Origin: Nectonema munidae
Taxonomy: Eukaryota; Nematomorpha; Nectonematoida; Nectonematidae
Length of the DNA stretch: 64,000 bases
NCBI GenBank assembly: GCA_030549495.1
Contig: JAUIRK010000157.1
Coordinates: 179,001-243,000, forward strand
Reading direction: 5' to 3'
Shown here in pieces: positions 44,801 to 56,800 of the stretch (positions are counted from its first letter, which is position 1; each line of letters starts with the position of its first letter). Below the pieces are notes generated by a model. The model was not told where the DNA came from. It did not search any database and saw only the letters and a list, made by a program, of their open reading frames with translations. The translations under genes were made by a program, and so were the position numbers.

Positions 44801-47800
44801 CCATGAAAGTTGATTTTCCTCAAAAAATTGTGAGACAACTTGAAAAATTGATGATGCTGTTGTACGACTTTCTAAAGAGTGACAAAACAGCATTTCTTCC
44901 CTCATACAATTCCCCGACAAAAAACGAGCAAAAACTATTAATTGAGAACACTGTTCTATGTCCGTAGTTTCATCACACTGAATAGCGAAAAACGGTGACT
45001 CTTTATCTGCTGCAAAACTTGAACTTTGATGTCGTGAGAAAGTTCATTGTGTCGTTGGACAAAGAAATATGAGAAAGCTTTTTTGAACCATCTTTTCCTA
45101 AAACGAGCTCAGATGCAAGAAGTAAGCATGGTTTTATAAGTTTCTCCGATATCATGGCTATTTCATAAGAAGCTTGAATAGCTTTTGAATTTTTTTGTAG
45201 AAAAAAAGACTGATCATCCAATTTAACATGCTTTAATGATTCCCGTTTGGCTTCGAAAAATGTAGTGGTTTATTTGCAAGTGCAGGATGCGTTGTTTTCA
45301 AGTGCCGTTCAAGACGAGACGGTCTCATTGTATCTTTGCTAAATGTTTTATAACAAATAACACATTGAGGGACTTGAATATCACCGTTTTGAAGAAATAC
45401 AAATCCGTATTTTAGATAATCATCATCATATTTTCTTTTTTTGAAATTAAAAAAACTTATTTAAAAAAAATTAAGAAAATTAAATAGCATTTAAATATAA
45501 TACAAAAATATAATACAAAAAAAAATAACAATGGATCTATTCATGTACTGTTTTAGGGGTCTTCTTATACTTGGAAATATACGATACTCAAAATTTTACT
45601 ATAAGTTGAGTTGAATATGTTGAAAAATAGCCATTTTAAAAATAAAACATAAAATAATTAAAAATTGTTATAAATAATTAAAATAAATTAACATTAAACA
45701 TTTAAATTAAAAAATTACTAGGAAAAACACAAATCAAATGAAAAAAATAAGGTTTTCATTCCTTGCTCCTTCTTTAACTAACTGGTCTGTGCCCCCTCTA
45801 GTAATTTGTTCGCGCCCCACCGGTTAAGAATCCCTGTCTAGTCTATTCATGCAAAATAAGAGTTAGTGAGTTTTGAGTTTTATTATTTTTTAATTCTAAT
45901 GATTTTTACTTTTCATCAAGATACAATGTAAAAGGAAGAATTTCATCGATGAAAGATGCTTCAAATTATTCTTCACACGACAGATTTCCAAAGAAAAAAG
46001 TAAAAATGCATTTTGGTTATAGTTCAAAAGACTCTTATCGTCAACAAACTGGTAACCACGCGTGTGATAACGATAATGAAGATGAAGATGACAAAGATTC
46101 CTCGAATTGTATCATTTGTTCTGCCAATCCATCTACATTTCCTCGCTTCTATTCATCTTGCCCGTTTCATTGCTCCAAAACGGATGGGTATTCCTATTTC
46201 CTTTTCCAACTTTACAATATTGGTGTAGTGATCTAGCCTGGAGTTTAAATAGTAGTTTAATTTTTTCTTTAAACTATCTTTTTAATTTTGTGAATAACCT
46301 TGCAATTTTTATTACAAAATAGGGTAGTTAAGAATTTATTTATATAAAATATAACATCAGCTGCATTTATTTTTATCTATGCATTTATTGTTACAAATTT
46401 AATGTACCTTCTTTTTAGTACTGATATGATATCAAAGAATCAAGAATTAGAGTTTGAAAGAAATGAAGAACGGTTTAAATTCATTAAGGTAAAATTCAAA
46501 TTTTTTATCAGCATTAAAGAACATTAGCCTTTTATTTAGTGGTTTCAAAATTCCTTCAAAAATGTTAATGTGATTCAACCTGTGACTGGATTGGTTCACC
46601 AAGTGAGCCTGGAGTATCTAGCCCGTGTGATTGGGAAAGTTTCAACCAATCAAAAACATTCTAATTTATTGTGTTTTGACACTTGTATTTCAACGGATCC
46701 TCATATAACAATGCTGAATGCCTTGGGAATTTTAGCTTGGCATTCTGATGGAATTGATGTTGAGTCCGTTATTTTAGGATATCCTGTTTACTTTAAGCTT
46801 CCTCAAGTTATTGGAGTTCAACTTAATGGAACAATCTCTGATTATGTGACTGCTACTGACGTTGTTTTAACTATAACTAAGGTATACTTTTGATTGTACT
46901 TTTTTTGGTCATATTCAAATTATACAAAATAAAAAAATTTGCCTTTTTCTTTGATATTCCTAATTAAAGTTAAAATTACCCATACATATATAGTAAAAAT
47001 TATCATGAAATAATGTAATCTTTTATAAAAAAAAGTGTTTAATATTAAATAAAGTAAATTTTAAATTGAAACAATAAGTTATAAAAGTTAAGAACACACA
47101 TTTATAGATCCGTTGATGAAGGCTTTAGCAGGTGAGAATTTTTGATTCTATCTGAATAACTTGAAGTAAATTTTAATCTTCCAATCAATTCTATGAAACT
47201 AAATGTAACTGAGGATTTCTGAGTGTACAGCTGTTTTTAGCTCTCTTGCTTATATACATAACTATGTAATCTGATTAATTTCCTGAGGTAGACTTTGCAG
47301 TTTGATAAGAATTAGTCCACCTTTAGAAAACACATGCCTAAAAGCGCTGTATAAATATCTCTTCAAAATAGGCTTCACAAACCGCTGATATGGTCTGCCT
47401 GTCGTTATGTTCGAGAGATACTCTGGATATCTATAATGCTTGCTGTTACAAAGGAAAATAATATTGGGAAGTTAGAAAAGATATTTATAAAAAGTTCCTT
47501 TTCATCAGAGAATCACATTGTAAGTCAATGATTTCCCTCTGAAAATCTGATAATAATTTTGATTCATCGACTGTAAAAGAGGATGCAAAAATTTAAATTC
47601 AAGGTTCAACTTATTAAAAATTTCTTCAAAAATACTCTCTGGGACGCACTGTAACTCTTGGCGGGACCAATGCGGCACTCGGGCCGTGCGTTTAACACCC
47701 CTGGTATAAAGAATTTCTCGCAGGTGACATCAAAGTATTTGTATTCGTCTACGACACACCCATTTTTTACGAGTATAGAAAGACATCAGGCTTTCTTTAC

Positions 47801-50800
47801 TCGAAGTTCGTTCTTAACTAATGAATGCATGTTATATGAATTAAAAGATTTCAATATCAGTTGTATTTGCTTATGGAAACAGAAAATGATGTAGTTTCTC
47901 TCCTCAAACTATTATCTCATCTTTGCTATATAATGTCGATGATTGTGAGTAGAACTTTCATATCGTGAACATGACAACGTTATTAGTTGGTAAAACTTTC
48001 ATAAGTTTGCATTTCCTCATTTATAAGACTCAAACTTTAAAAAGATTGAAAGAAATTTACTTGCTTTAAGGACAATCGCCTCATCCCAACAAACACACAC
48101 CCGCACTGTAGACCATGCCAAGATATAAACAAAGATACAGCTTAACACTACAAAAGCCACGCTGTCGTGTAGATTGCGTTCCTTTGTTCTAAAGTTTTTT
48201 AAACTTGAAAAAATACTTATGTGCACCATTTTTGCGCGTCAATTTTTTAAGCATTTAATTTGGATATAAACGTTCTTTAAATTCACTCTTTACCTCGACA
48301 TGCCACAAAGGCTTTATAGAAGCATTCGGGATAAATTTGTATTTTTTAATTTGACATACTTGTTTACTTTTTATGTTTGCTAACATTTATGTTGGTGTTG
48401 TATGTTGAACATAGTTTTTATTAGTGTTAATTAATAAACAATGAAGTTGAATCTATTTTTAGTAAGTCTCTAAAATACCTTATGTCCTTGTTAAACATAC
48501 GAGATGGACCGTTTCTATTGTTAATGCAAATAAATTTTTAAGTAAGTCTGTTGTTGACTTACTTGATATACTTTCAAAAATCTGCTGATCCTAACTCTGC
48601 ACGCAAAGATCACGCGTAAAAATTTGTTGTTTATCCAGTTAGTTAAATAGTAAATTTATAATTTCATTCTGCCAAATGTGTAGTTTTAATTTTATCTTTC
48701 TCGAGATTTACCTTAGTTATATTCACTTGTTTGTTCTTTTGTGACGCATTTATCTTAAGCTTATTTCTATTCTCTTTAGATTTTGAAAGCGAATTTGTTG
48801 TGTGGGAAGATTGTTGAATTTTTTGGAGATGGAGTCTCTCAACTTTCTATAGCAGATCGAACAACGATTTCCAACATGTGTCCTGAGCACGGGGCTATTT
48901 TAGCTTTTTTTCCTTTTGACAAAGAAACTCTTCAATACTTTAAATTGATACGTATCTTATTTCTCTCCATTCTTTGCCTCCAATATTACTTTCTCCCTTT
49001 TCAGGAATGGGTTCTGAAAAAGTCAATGTTATTGAAAAATATTCCAGGGCGCTTGGAGTGCTTAAATCCGATAATGATCCCACAATTCCCATTTATTCTA
49101 GCGTAATGTCTTTGAAGAATTATTATACATTAACTTTGTTTCACGAATTGTATCACTCTATCGCTGATTATGACTATTCATATTTTTCCTCAATTTGCAT
49201 ACTAGTTGACACGTGCTCAACCAATTTCTTAATCTGTAAAATTTTGGAATCCTATTATTGTGGTTAGAATTAGTGTAGAATTAGCATTGGTGTTAGTAGT
49301 ATAGTTAGTATTAAAGTTAATGTTAGGGTTGAGGTTACATTTAGTGTTAGCGCAATCGTACATACATATACACTTATATATACATTTTTTGACATTCTTG
49401 ACAAAAACTTTCCTATTTTGTATTAATATTATACACATTTGACACAAAAAACCTCTAGACACATACACTGAAATTCTTAAATGTCAAAAACAGCGGTGTA
49501 GACAATTGTATATAAATTCTTATAAAATCCTATATGTATATATATGCTCTTTATTATACGTAGGATTCGTTTCATCACGCGCTCCACAAGTTTTGAGAAA
49601 ATAGATACAAATCATCGTTAAAACTAAAATCTATTTATTTCATCATCTTTAAATATTTTTAGGACTATTTATAATAATTATAATTGATGTGAATAGTTAA
49701 ATGTCGTCAATCTATAGTTTTCTTTTGCCTGTATGATCATTTATGTTTTGAAGTTCGTAGAATAGATTAAATCCTCCATCTTTGAAATATCTTATTGTCT
49801 AACGTTTTTAGTAAAATGTTATTTCTCAAGCCTTATATTATTTTTTGACAGCTTAACTTGTTCATGTAAATCTTTATCTTAGCATTATTTGATCTTTTTT
49901 TCATCTAGTAAGCCAGCCATCATTTCATTAAAATTTCGTAATTTTTAGTTTCTTGTTATATGATTTGTTTCATCCATGATGAAACTTGCTGGTAATAGAA
50001 AATTCTTTTTTCTTTTATCCTTAAACAATTTGTAAAGAATAGATCAAATTCTGTATTTTTCTAATCCACCTTTTGTATGTTCGCTTTTCTCAACTTTTTA
50101 CGCATCGAATGGTTATTTTTTATTATAAATGGAAACTAAAATTTATAAACACTCATATCATGAATTACTAAAGTAATAAAAGTACCAAAGAATCTATAGC
50201 AAATAAAAATATTGCTTAGAGAATGAAATTTTGGATGAGAACATCAGACAAAACAAAGGACAAATATATGCTTCAAAATATAGAAGCCAAGGTAAAGAAT
50301 GGAGAAATGAAAGATTAAAAAAACTTTTGATTTGACTCACGAAAATAAAAATGTGTAGTTATGGAGTTTTTCTTTTGCATATATCTGTAGCATTTGATAT
50401 ATTAAATTTCCGGCATATATTTGTGAATTATTTGATCTATAGAAGCGCTTCATAGACGTCTAAATCAGGGTCATCTCTCCAGACTCCATTCAGGTTGAAT
50501 GGAATAGTGATTTTTTATGTAAAAAACAAATACAAATATTTTTATTCCTTAATCTAAAAAAAAAGGAATACATTAAATTTCTATTTAAATTTAATTTAAA
50601 TGCATTTGATATCGATTACTTGCATATCTACGAAAGTAGCCAAATGTGATAAGTTTTAGGAAGTCATCTATCATCGTAATACTTCAATACGATTGGTGTG
50701 AGATGGAGAGGATATGCGAGACTTGTTTCAGCTCTAAAGACGTTGTAGACGAGCACCTAAAACACCCAAAGGTGAAGAATATAGAAGTGTTAAACCGGTA

Positions 50801-53800
50801 GCTTACCAATTCTTTACATGCTTGTAATAGTGCTTATAACAGTAAGGAACTTTAACCAGAACTTTTACTTTTCAGATTATCAAAATTGATTTATCCACCA
50901 TCTCAACGTACATCACAGGTCCAAAAAAGTTAAAGGATCGCGTCGCCTTTTCTCCCGGCCAATCCTTGATGAAAGTTATCGATGGAAAAATGAAAGGTGA
51001 CGTCTTTCCATTTGAGAGCGACGATGAAGATGAAGAAGAGGATGAGGATTGCGATGAAAATGATGAGTGCGATGGCTCGGCAAGATACAATAACAATTCC
51101 ATTCTTGCTGGAAGAGACAGCGATGCGTTCACTGATTCGCTTTGTGATCTGTCTTGTCGCATCATTAAGAGCTGTAGCGTAGGCTCAACGCTGTGCAAAG
51201 GGTCCATTGTTTTATCCGCCATCAACAATTGTTCTAATTCCACCAACCCAAGCGTGATGCTGGCAACAGGTATTTATCTTATATACATATTTTGATTATA
51301 AGCTCAGCTATTTAATTGTGTATAGATTAAAATAAAATGTGGCTTATAAAGCTTTGCGAATATGTGGGCATCCATGGTTACCTACAAAAGAAATTCTAGA
51401 GAGGGGAGGGGAGTACGGATTAAGAAAACTTTTAGTGCGAGTTTCATCAATTTGTTATAACATAATAATCAAAGAATGAGTGTCTAATTTTAAGTACAAT
51501 GGTGTTCTCACAGAAGGAATATATTAGTTAATCTGCACTAGCACTTGAAAGGTCTTGCTGATTTAAAATAATTTTTTATGTGTCCTTTAAATAAACTTTT
51601 TTAAATTTTGTCATTGAAAAAAGGAAAATATTAACCCATTTACGGCCAATGTTCCTATTTTGGAACATAAGTAATTTCTTCTTCGTCTGCTTTTTTCAAT
51701 GACTTTGAATATAAATCGTCTGCGTTTTTTATATATCGTCTGCTTTGCTTGGCCTTAAATAGGTTAATTTTAATTAGGTGTACGAATAAAATAATAATGG
51801 TCGTGTTAGCGAATACGCGCGAAAATCATTCAGATGTTGTTGCGAGCGCGCGGTTGAGTTTTTGCGGTAAAAATCTCATTCTTGCACTACTCTAGTAGTT
51901 TAGGCAAATTAACTGCGACACTTTTTTGTTAAAATTTAATATTATAGTTTTCACAATAATTAACTCTGTGAATATCCACTTTAAACTGCTGCTATCCAAC
52001 TTCCAAAAAGGACATTATTTGCTTATTAATGCATATTACTCTGATATGTTAGCTGAAATATGCCTACTCTTTAAATGCATATATTTTATTTTTATTGAAT
52101 GTAAATACACTGCATGAATTTTTCCTTTAAATATTTTATGCTTAAAGCATGGGCGTCCACTGGAGATTTTCTAGGAAGTCTGGCTTCAAATATTTAAAAT
52201 TTTCGGATTTTTGTAAAAAGTACTTAAAGTTGAAGTGAGATATTTTGCCTATGACTCCGCAACCCTGATGATAGTAATATTTGAAGCAATACACATGCAA
52301 TTTTTTGTTTAAGATTTATTGCTTATTAACCGCGTGTACTATAGTCTTTCATAGAATTTGAAGTGAATTTATAAAAAAAATAGGACATTCAAAATATGAT
52401 ATTTGGGGTTTTACGATGCAGAATTTTAGAGACTAATTGTCTGCTTTCTTTTTCAATGCGTATGTAAAGCAGGCGATATTTGTTTCTTGCTACACTGACG
52501 TTGCACGCGTCTTCAAAAGTTTAAGACAATTTTATTGTATATAAAAACTCTTACACCTCAAATTTTATTTCATCTTTCAGGATTGATGGCAAAGAATGCT
52601 GTGCGGTTGGGCTTGAAGATTGCGCCACACATTCGAGCAACGCTTTCCCCCGGAAATGGGCTAGTCACATATTATCTGAAGGAGAGCAAAATGATGCAGT
52701 ATTTGATCAGGCTCGGATACCAAGTCATTGGCTATGGCTGTGATGATTGCTTTGGTAAAGCCCATCTTTATATGTCCTTTTTAGTAAACTATTTGAAAGA
52801 ATGATATCTACCTTTTAGATTCTAACATCAATTACTTCATTCTAGAGCAGCGTTTTTCAAACTTTTTTTGCTGCGGCCCATCGCAACAACCACCATTTGC
52901 ATCGCGACCCATAATACTTAGGTGTAATAAGACAAGCTCTGATCACTACGTTCATTTATTCAGCATCCACAATTTATATGTATATTTTTTTTATGACCTG
53001 CACATCGCTTTATTTATTTGTATGAATGAAATATTAATACTTTTAGATTTTCTTCACTTTGCTCTCCCTTCATTTCCTTTCTTTTTTGTCACGACCAATT
53101 TTATTTTTCACGCGACCCGCTGAAGGATCGGGACCCACAGTTTGAATAACGCTCTTCTAGAGGATCAAGCAGCGCTTTTGTTTTTCCTATTATTTTGTGT
53201 GTGTGTATCATGTATATAGGAAAGCGCCTATAGTAATTTATAAATATATTTGGTACGATTAATATATTTATCTAATGAGTATATTTAATAGTAGTACTAT
53301 ATTGTATGCTGATTGATGATAACTGCATCCGTCATCAGGCTACCTACATGTTATTTAGTGGATAAAAACACTTACCGCAAACTTAAAAGTGTAGAAGAAA
53401 ATGGGTATTCACTTGAAAAATTGTTTCCGATTCATTTGAGACATCGTTTTTTATTCCTTTTTTTATTATTTCAATTTGAAATAAAAACTAAAAAACTCAT
53501 TTATGCAACATTTTTTAAAGATTTAAGAGAACATTTTGGAAAATTCCAGGTTTTAATTAAAAGATTAGTCATTCGAGCAATTTTTGTGGTCTTTTCAAAA
53601 TATTCTCCAAACTTGGGCAACATTATAAACGAGAACTAATGACTTTTATAATATTTATACTCGCAAGATAAATATCAACTAATGAATCAAAATTCTTAAT
53701 ATTTTCACTTGTAAGATGAAGCTGTTTTTAGTTATAATTTTAAATTGCAAAAGAATAGAAGCTGTTTCAATGCAAATTCTTTGACACGCTAACTACGATA

Positions 53801-56800
53801 GTCGACTATTGTTAACTTAAAAATATAATCCCTTGTGTTTTTACAATTGGCTTTCGTTTAATTATTATGTTTGTTAGCGGTTAAGTAAAATATTGTCATT
53901 TCGCTGTGCGTTTGCTCTGAACTCTATCAAATAAAATGTAGAGTAGACAACATGTCTAGTTGATCTTATTTTCAAGCAACCCTACTTACTTTAGCGAACA
54001 ATAAACCCATCTTGGATGACGTGGTACGAACAATTTCTGAAAGGAGCATTCTAGCGTTTGGCGTGCTGAGTGGCAATCGAAATTTCGAAGGGCGCATGAA
54101 TCCGCATACAGAGTTCAACTTTTTAGCGTCTCCTCTGGTTGCTATTGCATACACCCTAGCATCTAACATCAATCACAACTTCGAAGAAGAGCCGCTTGCT
54201 TACAGCGAGTCCTTGAAAAGGGATATATACTTGAAGGATATTTGGCCGAGCAGAAGTGATCTATGCTCAATTGAAAATAACCTCGTCTTGCCTGCCATGT
54301 CAAGTCAAATTTACAAAGCGTAAGCTCCTTTTGATCTCTAAATCCACTGCTTCTCCTATAAGCGTTGCGAAACTGTCTATTAATTTTTAGTTCCTTTTTA
54401 TATAAACGCAAAAATTATTATGTTTTATTCAAATCAGTCAAGGTTTACACAAGCATCGCTATCGAGGCGGAGATAAACGAAGAAAGTGCGTTTACACTAT
54501 TTTCCACTTTCGTTTATTCCATCTTTATACTATTTACGAGAATACAATGAAATTTCCTAAAAGGTAGAAAAGTACCGGCGTACGAGCAAGCATTATTGAA
54601 TACACAATTTCTAACAACAAAATGTCTATTTTAATTCTCGTTAGCTAACTCACATTGCTGACTAATCAATCAACCAAATACTAGTTAGTACTCTTACCGA
54701 TTATATAGCTAAAATAGTTTTTAATATTCTACCTTTTGATAACCGCAAACAACCAGATATAATATACTCATATTTATGTGACTGACGTGACCTTTAGACA
54801 AAAATTCATGAAAAAACTATACGCGTAAATTATTTTCTGCAAATACAAAAAAGCAATTAAAATTACGAATTATAACTCGATTTAGACTTTTCCTATTTTT
54901 TATAGAAGTTTTTTAGTCTAAAAAGTTAAAAAAAATTCAATTAAAAGTAATAAAATCATTTCATAATTAAGTTCTTTTTAACTAACCCAAAAATTTCAGT
55001 TAAAATTTTTTTTCAACGATATAATATAAATAAATTATTATATTAATCCTTACATTTTACCTCTTTTTGCAAATACCACTCACAGATGTTTTTCAGTTAA
55101 ATTTGATTAATCAATTCCAACGTCTGTTGTCGATGCTGAACAAACTTCTGTGCAAGGGTATACATTTTCGTCAATATTAAATCTATAATAAAGTATTATA
55201 TCTAGTGTGTTATTTATAATAATTTTTAACTTTTTAAGGACCACAATTTTTAAGACTAATTGTCTGCTTTCTTTTTCTAATCCACTTTTATATAATCAAA
55301 AGTAGACGATTTTTATTTCCTGGTTTACTGTTTCCATACGATCTTTTAAGCTTCAAAAAAGAAAGGAGAGGGGCAGTCTTCAAAAATTTCATCTTCAAAG
55401 GGTTACCTCAAAGTTTTTTCGAATGAGTAAAAAAATTTTGATTATAAACTCTAAAAAATATGAATTTTATGTCAAGGAGAGGGCGTCTCATATAGCTAGG
55501 CTTTGTATTTCGCATTTGGTTTCTAAAAATCGTATAAATTCCTTTCAAAGTCTAGAAAAAATGGCGTAATTTGCTGCTGTTTTGTATTTTTTACGTGCTG
55601 TATTTCTTTTTGACTAGGATTGAGAAAGGAAATATTCGCTGGGCACAACTCAAGTTTTGCCCAAATGCTTGTTTCAGCTGGGATCCCTCTTCTACTTACA
55701 TAACTTCTCCCTACAACCTCTATTTTCGTGCCAAAGAAGCTCCACTCGCGAATAAGACAACTGGTGAAAGTGCGCGGACTTCTTCAATTCGCGCCAAAGC
55801 GCTTCTTTTCGTGGGCGACAATTTTAGCACGGACTTCATCTCTCCTGCCGGTTCCATCGCCAAATCATCAATAACTGCGAGTTATCTCATGGAGCAAGGG
55901 TGATTCTTTGTTTTTGCTCGCTCTGAATGTCAGTACCATTGTGTTAATATTGTTCAGACTGTACCCAAGAGAATTCAACTCCTACGGTTCGCGAAGAGGC
56001 AACAGTGATGTCATGCTTCGTGGTGCATTTAGCAATTCTAGGATACGCAATAAACTCGTCAAAATGCAAGGCCCCTTCACCAACTTCCACTTTAACCACA
56101 AGGTTTACGATGTCTACTCTGTCGCCATGTTCTACAAGAGCATGGATGTCAGCGTGATTGTCATAGCTGGGAAAAATTATGGTGTCGGTTCTCCTCGTGA
56201 CTGGGCTTCAAGAGCAACTTATTTATTAGTAAGTCATTTTCAGTGCATGTCTTCATAAATAAAGCATTATCTACGCCCTAAAATAAAAGTAGCTTGTTTT
56301 TTTAAATCCATAAAAAGTAGGTTCATTTATATTTGATTTTTTTATTGTATCAAAAAACCTAATTCTTCTTAAAACATAAAATATTAGAATTAATAGCTAA
56401 ATCAGCAATTCTCGCGTGCAATTATCATCTATTCATACTGAAGTTTGGAGGCTGTATTTTGGGTCCCGGTGTTATGAAATGATTACTAAAAGTATTTAAA
56501 ATATAAGTTAGTGAATTAAAATCCAAAATATCTCTTTGGCTCCCCTGATATTTAGGGTAAACGCACTTTCAAATACACATAATATCCGAGTTACGACCAC
56601 TCGCACTTACGACCGAAGTAATGTATAATATGCCTGGCAACGCAGCGCATACATTGCTGTAGGTTCGGCAGCGCTCGGCTTTGTGTACGACAATTACGGC
56701 AGTGCAGCATCTTACATTCACAGCATTCTACTACTACACGCATTGAGTAAATATGATTCATGTAACATTTTTACATTTCATAATACATTGTATATTTATT

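Noticed and set aside
46013-46322. Two further plus-strand frames overlapping the cysteine-rich exon
   Set aside because: They are off-frame shadows of exon 4. Only the 45921-46187 frame gives matching splice phases on both sides and the IRP2-like motif.
50872-51246. 124-codon minus-strand ORF with a long serine run
   Set aside because: It is the antisense of exon 9 of the IRP2-like gene. The serine run is the complement of the acidic codons.
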